Made by a program: the position numbers and the translations under genes. Positions 55,057 through 64,000 of a stretch of DNA of 64,000 nucleotides are shown piece after piece. The notes under the pieces were generated by a model. That model was not told where the DNA came from. It did no database searches and saw nothing but the letters and a program-made list of their open reading frames with translations. The DNA lies in assembly GCF_023074175.1 (NCBI RefSeq), contig NZ_JADPKS010000045.1, positions 62,001-126,000 of the forward strand. Reading direction: 5' to 3'. The stretch comes from Bradyrhizobium sp. 139 (lineage in GTDB: Bacteria > Pseudomonadota > Alphaproteobacteria > Rhizobiales > Xanthobacteraceae). The first letter of the stretch is position 1, and each line of letters starts with the position of its first letter.

Positions 55057-57036
55057 ATGATGCAAGAGCGGCCAGACCGGATCGAGCGCAGGTTGTCGGC
55101 GATATTGGTCGCCGATGTGGCTGGCTATTCGCGGCTCATGCACCAAGACGAAGAGGCCACGCATGCCAAACTGACCGCTCTCCTGCTGGAGGCTGTCCAC
55201 CCCGCGATTGCCGAACACGGCGGTCGCATCGTAAAGAATACCGGCGACGGGTTGTTGGCAGAGTTTCCAAGCGCAGTCGAAGCGGTTCGAGCTGCCATAC
55301 GGTTCCAGACCCGCGTTGATGGACTGACAATCGGAGATGCTGAAGATAGGCGCATTGCTTTCCGTGTGGGTATCAATATTGGCGACGTCATCGTCGAGCC
55401 GCACGACATCTTCGGCGACGGCGTTAACATTGCGGCGCGGCTGGAAGGTATCGCAGAACCGGGCGGCATCTGCATCTCGGCTTCCGCCTACGATCAAGTC
55501 CAGGGCAAAGTCGGCGTTGAGTTCGCCAATCTGGGCGAGCAGAACCTCAAGAATATCGACAGCTCAGTGCGGGTCTATACCGTGGTCAGGGATGGACCTG
55601 GCCCGGCCACCCAGACTGAACGCGCAAGCCAAGGCGCGCATTCAACGCCTCGTCATTTCAAGGGTCGTATCCGGGCGCGATTGACGCCTGTCGGCAGCGC
55701 GCTTGCCTCAATTGCAGTCGTCGGTGCGGTGGCCGGCGGCCTCGTCGTCTTGAAGACGGTCCGGACTGACGTTTTGCGGGAAGGGCAAGAGACGCAAAAA
55801 GAAGCAGCGGTTCGGCCCGATATCGCTCCCCGCCTGTCTCTTGTCGTCCTGCCGTTCGCGAACCTCAACAACGATCCCGAGCAGGACTATTTCGCTGACG
55901 GTGTTACAACTGACCTGACGACCGACATTGCGCAAATTCCCGATGCATTTGTGATCGGGCGCGGAACGGCCTTTACCTACAAGAACAAGCAGGTCGATCT
56001 TAAGACGCTCGGCAAGGAGCTTGGCATTCGCTGGGCCGTACAGGGCGCGGTGCAGCGGGCCGGAGCTCAGGTCCGTATGAATGTGTCACTTTCCGATCTG
56101 TCGACTGGCCGCGATGTCTGGTCGGACCGTTTTGACGGTGATCGGACGAATCTTGCGGCCTTGCAGGAGCAGGTCACGGCGCGGCTCGCCCGTTCTCTCA
56201 ACGTCCAACTCATAGAGGCCGAAAGCCGGCGCAGCCAAATGGACCGGTCAACGAATCCAGATGCCGTGGATTTCAGCATGCGCGGCCGGGCGAAGGTCTA
56301 CGGGCCCCAGACCAAGGCAACGAACGCGCAGGCAAGGGACTTGTTTGACAGAGCACTGCATCTCGATCCGGACAACATCGACGCAATGCTCGGGAAAGCA
56401 TGGTGCATAGCCAGCAGCGCGCAGAACGGATGGTCAACATCCGTGATGGAAGATAAAAAGATCGCCACCAACCTGGTTGATCAGGTTCTTGCAAAACGTC
56501 CGGCGAGTGCAGACGCGCACATAATCAAGGGAACCATTTTGCAATACGGAAATCCCGAGCGGGCGTTGCCTGAATTCGACGCCGCTCTGGACATCGACCC
56601 TAATTCACCGGTCGCGTACGCAACAAAGGGAATAACACTTGTCACTGCGGGACGCGCGCGCGAAGCGTTCTCCCCAGTTCAGATCGCTTTGCGTCTAAGC
56701 CCGAAAGATCCGGCGGCTAGCACTTGGCACTTCTTCCTCTGTCATGCTCACGTGCATGTGCACCAATATAACGAAGGCGTTGAGGAATGCAGGCGCTCGA
56801 TCAATCTGAACAAATTAAACTGGTTGCCGTATGCGGATCTGGTTTCAGTTTATGGAGCCACTGGCCAATTGGAAATGGCCCACCAAACGTTAGCCGAATT
56901 GAATGCAATACAGCCGGACTTCACCGTCCAGTGGTTCCAGCAAATAGGCTACGCACGTTCGAGCAATCCGCAGTATCGTCGTGAGTTCGACGATATCGTC
57001 GAGGGACTGAGAAAAGCTGGCGTTCGCGAACAATGA
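55057..57036 (+). CDS. Adenylate cyclase (class III) with TolB-like and TPR domains
   Basis: 659 residues from ATG 55057. The N-terminal cyclase domain has the first metal Asp in ILVADVAGYSRLM (Asp20), the second in VKNTGDGLLAEF, and the transition-state Asn/Arg in FGDGVNIAARLEG. One membrane helix lies at about 225-248. Then comes a TolB-N-like domain (LVVLPFANLNNDPEQDYFADG) and at least four TPR-like helical repeats to the end. It probably makes cAMP in response to a signal sensed outside the cytoplasmic domain. Bradyrhizobia carry many such paralogues. The 3' half has more A/T in third positions than its neighbours. Confidence 0.9.
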   Translation: MMQERPDRIERRLSAILVADVAGYSRLMHQDEEATHAKLTALLLEAVHPAIAEHGGRIVKNTGDGLLAEFPSAVEAVRAAIRFQTRVDGLTIGDAEDRRIAFRVGINIGDVIVEPHDIFGDGVNIAARLEGIAEPGGICISASAYDQVQGKVGVEFANLGEQNLKNIDSSVRVYTVVRDGPGPATQTERASQGAHSTPRHFKGRIRARLTPVGSALASIAVVGAVAGGLVVLKTVRTDVLREGQETQKEAAVRPDIAPRLSLVVLPFANLNNDPEQDYFADGVTTDLTTDIAQIPDAFVIGRGTAFTYKNKQVDLKTLGKELGIRWAVQGAVQRAGAQVRMNVSLSDLSTGRDVWSDRFDGDRTNLAALQEQVTARLARSLNVQLIEAESRRSQMDRSTNPDAVDFSMRGRAKVYGPQTKATNAQARDLFDRALHLDPDNIDAMLGKAWCIASSAQNGWSTSVMEDKKIATNLVDQVLAKRPASADAHIIKGTILQYGNPERALPEFDAALDIDPNSPVAYATKGITLVTAGRAREAFSPVQIALRLSPKDPAASTWHFFLCHAHVHVHQYNEGVEECRRSINLNKLNWLPYADLVSVYGATGQLEMAHQTLAELNAIQPDFTVQWFQQIGYARSSNPQYRREFDDIVEGLRKAGVREQ

Positions 57037-57180
57037 GGCGACAAGTAGATAACTGAAACTTCATTGCGCGAATAAGAACCTTTGCGCCGCAACGATGCTG
57101 GCAGTGGGGAGCCTCGTGGCAGCGCGGTTGGCTGCGCAGGGGAGCCATTGGGATGACTCCTCGGCCGGTGCATGCGGAAC

Positions 57181-58479
57181 CTATTTAGCGGTTCCAGCGT
57201 GGAGCCTGTGCAACCGGCCCGCGACCGCGCGTACCTTGCGTGGCGCAGCCTGCCAGATCGCGAACGCCGACAAGCCGCTCACGACCATGGCGATGCCGAA
57301 GGCGAGCGTATAGTCGCCGGCGCGATCATAGAGGAAGCCGGTTACCCATGGTCCGGCCGCGCCGCCCGCCAATGCCGCCAGCATGATCGTGCCAAAGATG
57401 CTGCCCTGCTGCCTGCCCTGAAAAATCTCGAACACCACCGCGCCCATAATCGAGGTGAGGCCGTAGCCGAGCGCACCTTGCGTGAACACCATCAGATAGA
57501 CGAGCCAGAACGAAGGCTGATACTTCAGCGCGATCAGCGCCGCAAAGCAGATCGCAAAGCCTGCGCAGCTGATCGCCCAGACCCATTCCCGCCCGATCCG
57601 GTCGGAGACATGGCCGAGCAGGATCTGTCCGGGAATGCCGAGCAGGCTGACGATGCCGAGCGCCCATACCGCGGCGCTCGGGCTGAAGCCGATGTCGAGC
57701 AGGAATTTGGTCTGGTGCACCTGCACCGCGTACCAGATGTACAAGCCGCTGAAATATCCGAGTGCGATCCACCAGAAGCGCGCGGTCGCAACCGCTCGCC
57801 GCAAGGTCCAGTCGGTGCCGACCCAGACGGGATCGACGATGTTGGAGGCGGGCTTTGCGGCGCCCGCGGACGGCGCGGCGTCGCCATCCGGCTGAAGGCC
57901 GATGTCCTCGGGGCGCTTGCGCAGGAACAGATTGACCGGCGCCAGCACGAGCAGGACGAGCAGGCCCATCGCGGTGCAGGCGGTGCGCCAGCCGGTCTGT
58001 TCGATCATGTGCTGCACCCATGGCAGCAGCGTGACCGAGCCGATGCCGACGCCGGCGAAGGCGATGCCGATGGCGAAGCCGCGCTTGCGGATGAACCAGT
58101 TCGGCAGGAACAGCGATTGGCCGGAATAACCGAGACAGACGCTGCCGGCGCCGACCATGACGCCGATGGTCACGTAGAGATGCCAGGGCGTGCTGGTCAG
58201 CGGCGCCAGCAGCAGCCCGCCGCCCATCAGCACGACGCCGAGCTCCATCACCGCGCGCGGGCCGGCGCGGTCCATCAGGCGGCCGATCAGCGGGCTGACG
58301 ATGCCCGACACGACGAAGCCGAAGGAGAACGCGCCGGCAGTGACACCGCGTTCCCAGCCGAATTCGGAGATAATGGGAGGAAAGAACAACGAAAACGCGG
58401 TGCGTGCGTTGACGCCAATGGCCATGGTCACGAAGGTCGCGGCGACCACGACCCAGCCGTAGAAGAACGGAAGCCGCAT
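57181..58479 (-). CDS. MFS transporter (monocarboxylate-porter/OFA-like)
   Basis: 432 residues, twelve hydrophobic helices with a central cytoplasmic loop (about 185-225). The start MRLPFFYGWVVVAATFVTMA, GERGVTAGAFS-type helix 2, the first-loop motif SPLIGRLMDRAGPRAVM and the second-half HVSDRIGREWVWAI are typical of OFA/monocarboxylate-type MFS. Probably an importer of a small organic acid; the substrate is unproven. It follows the GGDEF-EAL gene by 92 bases on the same strand. Confidence 0.88.
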   Translation of the reverse strand: MRLPFFYGWVVVAATFVTMAIGVNARTAFSLFFPPIISEFGWERGVTAGAFSFGFVVSGIVSPLIGRLMDRAGPRAVMELGVVLMGGGLLLAPLTSTPWHLYVTIGVMVGAGSVCLGYSGQSLFLPNWFIRKRGFAIGIAFAGVGIGSVTLLPWVQHMIEQTGWRTACTAMGLLVLLVLAPVNLFLRKRPEDIGLQPDGDAAPSAGAAKPASNIVDPVWVGTDWTLRRAVATARFWWIALGYFSGLYIWYAVQVHQTKFLLDIGFSPSAAVWALGIVSLLGIPGQILLGHVSDRIGREWVWAISCAGFAICFAALIALKYQPSFWLVYLMVFTQGALGYGLTSIMGAVVFEIFQGRQQGSIFGTIMLAALAGGAAGPWVTGFLYDRAGDYTLAFGIAMVVSGLSAFAIWQAAPRKVRAVAGRLHRLHAGTAK

Positions 58480-58571
58480 ATTGTGTTTATTTCATCCCTG
58501 GACGGCCCTACCGACCATCCGGGGCCGCCCAGGTCAAGCGCTTTTCGTAACAGCCGCTTTGGGCGGCATGC

Positions 58572-61001
58572 TCAGGCCGCGTCGCGCTGCGAAGGCTGAA
58601 CGGATGCGTCGAAAACGATCTGGTGGACCGGCTGCGGGCGTCCGAACAGATAGCCTTGCGCGAAATTGACGCCGAGTGCGGTCAGCCGCTCGAACTCCTC
58701 GCGGGTTTCGACGCCTTCGGCGGTGACCGACATGTCCAGTCCGCGCGCCAGCGTCACGATCGAGGCGATGATGGCGGAGCTGCGCGGCTGATGCGTGAGG
58801 TTGCGGATGAAGGATTTGTCGATCTTGATCTTGTCGAACGGGAACGCGGTCAGATAGCTCAGCGAGGAATAGCCGGTGCCGAAATCGTCGAGCGCAAGCT
58901 CGATGCCGACGTGCTTCAGCCGTTCCATGAAAGCGTGGTTCTCGACCCCGCGCTCCAGCAGCACGGATTCGGTGATTTCGATCTCCAGCCGCTGCGGCGG
59001 CAGGCCGGAATCCGCCAGCGCCGCGCAGATCGTCTCGAACAGATCGGCTTCCTTGAACTGGATCGGCGACAGGTTCACTGCAATCATGAGATCGCATGGC
59101 CAGGCCGCGGCGTCCGCACAGGCACGCCGCAGCACGAATTCGCCGAGCGGCACGATCAGCCCGGTCTCCTCGGCAAGCGGGATGAACTGATCCGGCGGGA
59201 TCAGGCCGCGGCTCGGATGCCGCCAGCGCACCAGCGCCTCGAAGCCGCGACGGCCACCGCTGGCGACGTCCACAAAGGGCTGATAGTGCACTTCGAGCTG
59301 GCACTGTGCGATGGCATCGCGCAAATCGCCTTCCAGTGTATTGCCAGCCTCGAGCTCGGCCGACATTGCCTCGTCGTAGATGGTGAAGCAGTTGCGGCCG
59401 GCCGATTTCGAGCGGTAGAGCGCGAGATCCGCCTTCTTCAGCAACTGCTCCTGGTCGCTGCCATGGTCCGGTGCGATCGCGATGCCGATGCTGGTGCCGA
59501 TCTCGACGCGATGGCCGAGCAGCAGGAACGGTTCGGCCACCAGCTTCGCGATCCGCGCGGCGAGTTCAGTCGCGAAGGCCCGCTGATCGTCGCAAGCCTC
59601 CTGAATGATGGCGAACTCGTCGCCGCCGAGCCGCGCAAGCACGTCGGTAGCCCGCAGCGCAGATCTCAGCCGCAGCGCCACCTGGCGCAGCAGCGCATCG
59701 CCCGCACCGTGGCCGAGCGAGTCGTTGACGTTCTTGAAGCGGTCGAGATCGAGCATCAGGATCGAGAACGGCAGGCCCCTCACGCTCAACTGGCTGTTCA
59801 TCAGGTCGAGCCGGGTGAGGAAGAAGGCGCGGTTCGGCAGCCCGGTCAGGGTGTCGGTCTGGGCGAGCTCCAGCATCCGCCGGTTCGCCAGCGACAGCCG
59901 CCGCGAGTTGCGGCTCGCGAGCATGAGGTAGGTTGCAAGCGACAACGTCAGCAACATGCCGACAATGATGACTACGGCCGCGCGGTCGTAGGTCGTCTCC
60001 AGCGAGCCGCCGGCCGTCGGCACGGCGCGCACCTGCCAGTCGGTATCCCCGATCTTGAGGCTGCCCGACCAGTGCAGCGCCCGGGCGACGTCCCGCATCG
60101 ACTGCGGCGACGTGGCGGCCGACGAATAATCCGGCAGCGTTTGTTCCAGGCTGACGATCCGCCCGGTAAAGGGCGGATAGACGTTCACACTGACCGCGCG
60201 GCTGGCTCCCGTGGTCACGCGAATGGACTGGATCAGCAGCGGCAGATCGAAGACTCCGACGACGAAGCCCGCCAGATTGCGGCGCCGGTCCGCCGCCGTG
60301 TCGCGCGAGGTCCCCTTGGCGTAGACGGGAATGGCGACGAGGACGTCCGGCAGCCGGCCGCCCTCCTTTGGCTCGTAAAGGCGGGTGCGGATGGCAGCGA
60401 CGCCGTCGTTGTCGCGCGCGCGCTCGAGGACTGCGCGACGGTCCGGGACGGTCGCGTAATCCATGCCGTAGACCGACGACGTCTTCGGCTGGGTCGAGTA
60501 GAACACCGGGAAATATTCATCGCTCTGCGGCGCGACCCTGAAGCCCTCGCCCTGGAGCGACTTGATGCGATAGCCGGACACGCCGTCCGTGATCGCAGCC
60601 GCCTCGTATTCGGCGCGCTCCTTGCGGTTGACGCGCGGCAGCCAGGCGATGCGCATCATGCCGGGGTGACGCTCGAACAGCCGGGCGCTGAAAGTCTCGA
60701 ACTCGCTGCGGCTGATTTCCTCCTTGGTCGATTCGAATAGCGTGCGCAGCGCGACGAGCCTGCTGATGTACTCGTTCATGCCGTTCTGCATGACCATCGC
60801 TTCGGTTTCGGCCGCGTTCTCGAACTCGATCCCGTTGACGCGGTGTTCCCATCGCGCCACAGCGGCGGCGCCCACGACCGAGAATAGAAGACCGACGCCG
60901 ATTGCGACGAGCGCAGGGCGATAGAGTCCGAGCAGCGGCGCGACACGCCACCACCCGGCCACACGTTCCCGATCCTGATCGTTCTGATCGCGCCCGCCCA
61001 T
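58572..61001 (-). CDS. CHASE-GGDEF-EAL cyclic-di-GMP enzyme
   Basis: 809 residues from ATG 61001. A GTG at 61115 is in frame, but the added 38 codons are Ser-rich with poor third-position GC, so I exclude them. Order: membrane helix (about 30-50), periplasmic CHASE domain (about 75-320, with FERHPGMMRIAWLPRV and RRAVLERARD), second helix (345-365), GGDEF domain with intact RLGGDEF, EAL domain with intact GFEALVRW, plus LALDDFGTGYSSL and EGVET. Both catalytic motifs look functional, so it may make or break c-di-GMP depending on the CHASE ligand. Confidence 0.92.
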   Translation of the reverse strand: MGGRDQNDQDRERVAGWWRVAPLLGLYRPALVAIGVGLLFSVVGAAAVARWEHRVNGIEFENAAETEAMVMQNGMNEYISRLVALRTLFESTKEEISRSEFETFSARLFERHPGMMRIAWLPRVNRKERAEYEAAAITDGVSGYRIKSLQGEGFRVAPQSDEYFPVFYSTQPKTSSVYGMDYATVPDRRAVLERARDNDGVAAIRTRLYEPKEGGRLPDVLVAIPVYAKGTSRDTAADRRRNLAGFVVGVFDLPLLIQSIRVTTGASRAVSVNVYPPFTGRIVSLEQTLPDYSSAATSPQSMRDVARALHWSGSLKIGDTDWQVRAVPTAGGSLETTYDRAAVVIIVGMLLTLSLATYLMLASRNSRRLSLANRRMLELAQTDTLTGLPNRAFFLTRLDLMNSQLSVRGLPFSILMLDLDRFKNVNDSLGHGAGDALLRQVALRLRSALRATDVLARLGGDEFAIIQEACDDQRAFATELAARIAKLVAEPFLLLGHRVEIGTSIGIAIAPDHGSDQEQLLKKADLALYRSKSAGRNCFTIYDEAMSAELEAGNTLEGDLRDAIAQCQLEVHYQPFVDVASGGRRGFEALVRWRHPSRGLIPPDQFIPLAEETGLIVPLGEFVLRRACADAAAWPCDLMIAVNLSPIQFKEADLFETICAALADSGLPPQRLEIEITESVLLERGVENHAFMERLKHVGIELALDDFGTGYSSLSYLTAFPFDKIKIDKSFIRNLTHQPRSSAIIASIVTLARGLDMSVTAEGVETREEFERLTALGVNFAQGYLFGRPQPVHQIVFDASVQPSQRDAA

Positions 61002-61283
61002 CTTGATCCGCAAGTCCCCTCGACGCGGCGGCCCACTTCTGGTTGAGCTACCGGAACTGCTACCGGACAAGGATGCAGTTAAGAACCGCACAATTTCGGA
61101 ACCGGATCGTTTCACATTGCGCGGCTTAGTTAACGATTGACCCGCAAGCAGTCGGCCCGCGCATGATCGATGCGCCGCCGAAGGTGTTTTTGACGATCAT
61201 CCAGTGGGACGGGACCTTTAAATCCGTCGAGCGGCCGTAGCGGCCGTTCGGGCTGGGCAACGGAATAAGCAAACGCAGGAGGC

Positions 61284-61370
61284 CGTCATGCCCGGGCTTG
61301 TCCCGGGCATCCACGTTCTTCGTCCCGCTGGGTAAGACGTGGATGGCCGGGACAAGCCCGGCCACGACGG
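61284..61370. repeat. Long intergenic palindrome, copy B (inverted relative to copy A)
   Basis: CGTCATGCCCGGGCTTGTCC at the left and GGACAAGCCCGGCCACGACGG at the right, with GGGCATCCACGTTCTTCGTC inside. It matches the reverse complement of 49074-49159. It is in the 423-base gap before the hydroxyacid dehydrogenase stop; the rest of that gap (61002-61283) holds the promoter region of the c-di-GMP gene and nothing else I can name. Confidence 0.85.
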
Positions 61371-61424
61371 CGTCGAAGCTTCAGCGCACAAAGCGTCCAC
61401 GTCATCTGCGATAGCCTTGCCCTT

Positions 61425-62402
61425 TCAAGGCCGCCGCATCCAGCGGTCGGCGTTGACGGCGCCTGGCGGGATTTCGCCTTTGACGATCGCTTCGACCTGC
61501 CGCACCGTTTCCAGCGACTGGTATTCGATCGCCTGCGGCGTCAGCCCGCCGACATGAGGCGTGGCGACGACGTTGCGCAGCTTTGCCAGCTCCGGTGTCG
61601 GCATCTGGTCGGGCGCGCGGCCGACGTCCATCGCCGCGCCGGCGATGCGCTTCTCGCGCAGCGCCCGTGCCAAGGCGGCCTCGTCGACGAGATTGCCGCG
61701 CGAGAGATTGATGAAGACGGCGTCCCGCTGCATGCGCGCCAGCGCCGCCTCGCCGATCAGGTTCTCGGTCTGCTCGTTGGCAACTGCCAGGCAGACGACG
61801 TAGTCCGACGCGGCGAGGAGTTCGTCGAGCCCGACCTGCCGGATCGCGCCGTCCTCGACGGTCGCAAAGGGGTCGGCGACCAGCACCTCCATGCGCAGCG
61901 CTTTTGCGACCTCTGCGAGGTAACGCCCGATGCTGCCATAGCCGATGATGCCGATCTTGCTGCCGGCGAGCTGACGGCCCATCCGTGCCTCCGGCTTGCG
62001 GCCAGCCTGGTAATCCGCCGTCGCCCGCGACACACCGCGGGAGAGATCGACCATGAAGCCGAGCGCAAGCTCGGCCACCGCCTGCACGAAGCCCGGACCG
62101 GCGCGGGTCACGAGCACGCCGGCGTTCGAGGCTGCATCGAGGTCGATGTTGCGGATGTCGACGGCACAGCGGACGAAGGCACGCAGGCGCGGCAATTGCG
62201 CAAAGATCTCGCCGCGGCCCTCGGTCATGCGGTCGGCGACGATGATGTCGGCATCTTGCGCGGCGCGCACGAGGCCGGCTGCGTCCAGCGTATCATCGCT
62301 CTCGTGCAGGATCACCTCGGCGCTCGCGCGCAGGCCGTTCAGGCTGCGGTCGCCGTAGTAATTGCGGCGCATCTCCGGCGTGTGGGCCAGCAGGACTTTC
62401 AC
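61425..62402 (-). CDS. D-2-hydroxyacid dehydrogenase family protein
   Basis: 325 residues from GTG 62402. The NAD-binding motif is SKIGIIGYGSIGRYLAEVA (about 148-166). The catalytic Arg is in INLSRGNLVDE and His in VVATPHVGGLTP. The third residue, a Glu normally found after LDV (form DVFxxEP), is not evident: the segment reads AAMDVGRAPDQMPTPEL. It likely reduces or oxidises a 2-oxo/2-hydroxy acid. It follows the TRAP permease gene by 12 bases, so the acid imported by that system is the probable substrate. Confidence 0.85.
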   Translation of the reverse strand: MKVLLAHTPEMRRNYYGDRSLNGLRASAEVILHESDDTLDAAGLVRAAQDADIIVADRMTEGRGEIFAQLPRLRAFVRCAVDIRNIDLDAASNAGVLVTRAGPGFVQAVAELALGFMVDLSRGVSRATADYQAGRKPEARMGRQLAGSKIGIIGYGSIGRYLAEVAKALRMEVLVADPFATVEDGAIRQVGLDELLAASDYVVCLAVANEQTENLIGEAALARMQRDAVFINLSRGNLVDEAALARALREKRIAGAAMDVGRAPDQMPTPELAKLRNVVATPHVGGLTPQAIEYQSLETVRQVEAIVKGEIPPGAVNADRWMRRP

Positions 62403-62414
62403 GGCAACACTCCC

Positions 62415-64000
62415 TCAATAGCCGAACGCGCGCGGCAGCGCCGTCGAGAGCCATGGCACGAACGCGATCACGAGCAGGCAGACCGTCAAAAGGCCGAGAT
62501 AGCCCATGATCGGCTTCACCGTCTGTTCGATCGGCACATTGCCGATCAGGCATGCGCCGTAGAGCCCAAGCCCGAGCGGCGGCGCGAACAGGCCGATGCC
62601 CATCGCGATGACCAGCACGACGCCGAAATGCAGGGGATCGATGCCGAGCTGCACGGCGACCGGCAGCAGCAGCGGCCCGAAGATGATGAGCGCGGCGGCG
62701 CCCTCCAGCACCGAGCCCATCACGATCAGCACGGCGATTGCCAGCAGCATAAACATCCAGACGCCGCTGGTCTTGGATAGTCCCAGCATGATCTCGCCGA
62801 CCGCATGCGGCACCTGCTGCAAGGTCAGCGTGAACGCGAGCGATTGCGCCGCGGCGACGATGAACAGCACGAGCCCTGCGCGCGTCGCTCCCTGCACGAA
62901 GCTGTGCGCGGCCGATTTGAAGCTGAGTTCGCGGAACACGAGACTGCCGACGACGAGCGCATAGGCCACGGCGAAGGCGGAGATCTCGGTGGCCGTGGCA
63001 AAGCCGCTTTTGAAGCCGAAGAAGATCATGAAGATCAGGCCGAACGAGGCGATTGCGCCGCTCCACAAGCCCGACACCGGGACCTGCGGCTCGACGTCCT
63101 CGGCCTCGGCCGGGCGCTTGCCGAAGATGATGGAGACGGCGATCAGGACCAGCGCCATCAGCGCCGCGGGCAACAGGCCCGCGACGAAGAGACCACCGAT
63201 CGACAGGTTCGCCACGAACCCCAAGATGATCAAATTGATGCAGGGCGGAATGGTTTCCGCCATCACCGCGGACGCGGCAAGCAGCGCCACCGCGCCGCCC
63301 GGGTTCTGCTTCGAGCGTCGCGCCGCCGGGATCAGCACGGAGCCGACCGCGGCAACATCGGCCATCTTCGAACCCGAGATGCCCGAGAACAGCACCATCG
63401 AAGCCACCATCACGACGTTCAGGCCGCCGCGCATGCGCCCCACCCCGCGCTGCAACAGCTCGATCAGCCGCACCGACATGCCGTTGGCTTCCATGAGGTA
63501 GCCGACGAGGATGAAGAAGGGAATCGCGAGCAGCACGAAATTGTCGATGCCGCGCGCCATCTGCTGGGCGAAGATCACGCCAGGCAGCGCGCCCTCGACC
63601 CAGATGAAGACCAGGGCGGCCAGCGCCAGCGCAAAGCCGATCGGCAATCCGCCGAACAGGGTTGCGAAGAAGCCGATCAGCATCAGCGTGCCCGCCGACG
63701 GCACGGTGGACGGCGACAGATAATCCCAGGCGAGATAGAGGCCGGTCACGATGGCAATCGCGACGAGGCCCCTGACGATGTCGGGGAGCGGCCTTGCGCA
63801 GAGATGGTCGATCGCGAACACCGTCATGAACAGCGCGCCGATGCCCATCGGGTAAAAGGTGAGTTCCAGCGGCAGGCCGGATCCGGTGGTCTGGCCGGCC
63901 GTCAATGAACCCAGCTTGATCGCATTGTAGGCGACATAGCCGGAGATCAGCACGATCAGAAGCGCGCTCGCGGCATCGACCAGCGTGCGCAACCGCAGCG
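62415..64000 (-). CDS. TRAP transporter fused permease (DctQ-DctM), 5' end outside the window
   Basis: At least 525 residues, running off the right edge. The only start-like codon inside is a TTG at 63992, and the first 100 residues (ASALLIVLISGYVAYNAIKL onward) look like the back half of a DctQ small subunit, so the true start is upstream. From about residue 100 the DctM large subunit follows: LFGGLPIGFALALAALVFIW, ARGIDNFVLLAIPFFILVGYLM, FSGISGSKMADVAAVGSVLIP and APPLGLGLYGACLIG. It imports carboxylates with a periplasmic binding protein (not seen here) using ion gradients. Confidence 0.9.
   Translation of the reverse strand, partial: LRLRTLVDAASALLIVLISGYVAYNAIKLGSLTAGQTTGSGLPLELTFYPMGIGALFMTVFAIDHLCARPLPDIVRGLVAIAIVTGLYLAWDYLSPSTVPSAGTLMLIGFFATLFGGLPIGFALALAALVFIWVEGALPGVIFAQQMARGIDNFVLLAIPFFILVGYLMEANGMSVRLIELLQRGVGRMRGGLNVVMVASMVLFSGISGSKMADVAAVGSVLIPAARRSKQNPGGAVALLAASAVMAETIPPCINLIILGFVANLSIGGLFVAGLLPAALMALVLIAVSIIFGKRPAEAEDVEPQVPVSGLWSGAIASFGLIFMIFFGFKSGFATATEISAFAVAYALVVGSLVFRELSFKSAAHSFVQGATRAGLVLFIVAAAQSLAFTLTLQQVPHAVGEIMLGLSKTSGVWMFMLLAIAVLIVMGSVLEGAAALIIFGPLLLPVAVQLGIDPLHFGVVLVIAMGIGLFAPPLGLGLYGACLIGNVPIEQTVKPIMGYLGLLTVCLLVIAFVPWLSTALPRAFGY

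Noticed and set aside
58623..60740. 705-codon plus-strand frame antisense to the GGDEF-EAL gene
   Set aside because: Pure antisense of a gene with intact catalytic motifs; composition typical of a shadow frame.

Overview
The window reads as chromosomal DNA of a high-GC alphaproteobacterium, most likely Bradyrhizobium or a close relative in the Nitrobacteraceae. The evidence is the single-polypeptide cytochrome b/c1 (fbcH), the fused anthranilate synthase trpE(G) with a leaderless Trp-Trp leader peptide, a circularly permuted (two-piece) tmRNA, the gene order miaA / ilvB-ilvH-ilvC, FeoAB, DUF2336, DUF4169 and ribbon-helix-helix proteins, and many short intergenic repeats of the kind that litter bradyrhizobial genomes. 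I see no rRNA, tRNA, CRISPR array, insertion sequence, integrase or phage gene. It is mostly core chromosome with a more accessory-looking right third.

Layout. 1-8.7 kb: smc, an Rsm22-type methyltransferase, lemA plus an M48 membrane protease, two related MinD/ParA-like ATPases and a GIY-YIG protein. 8.7-15.4 kb (minus): trpL-trpEG-apt, a dienelactone hydrolase, and the bc1 complex (petA-fbcH). 15.7-19.5 kb (plus): trmL, queE-queD, hemF, a HAD phosphatase and a YodC-like protein, then a decayed ferric-reductase-like fragment. 19.9-28.5 kb (minus): an SDR, then a branched-chain amino acid locus reading ilvL-ilvB, threonine dehydratase, ilvH, methyltransferase, EamA and LysE exporters, ilvC. 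28.5-36.4 kb: miaA and serB head to head, then thyA-GNAT-folA-hflK-hflC-DUF2065-degQ on the minus strand. 36.6-40.2 kb (minus): TctAB and a split chromate transporter. 40.3-45.8 kb (plus): ssrA, its partner sspB, fumC, two small proteins and feoAB. 46-54 kb (minus): YkgB-like protein, a receiver without its phosphorylation Asp, DUF2336, AsmA, cytochrome P450. 54.3-57 kb (plus): TetR regulator and an adenylate cyclase/TPR protein. 57-64 kb (minus): MFS transporter, a CHASE-GGDEF-EAL protein, and a TRAP permease with a 2-hydroxyacid dehydrogenase, cut by the window edge.

Functional links visible in the order: trpL and ilvL are transcription-attenuation leaders controlling Trp and branched-chain amino acid synthesis; ssrA and sspB together mark and deliver stalled-ribosome products to ClpXP; thyA and folA form the thymidylate cycle; hflKC, DUF2065 and degQ form an envelope quality-control group; feoAB has a possible Irr-type box; the TetR gene and the P450 gene share a perfect palindromic operator. 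No single obvious undescribed system stands out. The best leads are the paired ATPases with degrading P-loops behind a triple direct repeat, the extended ilv locus with exporters, the receiver lacking Asp, and the QueD lacking its usual Cys.
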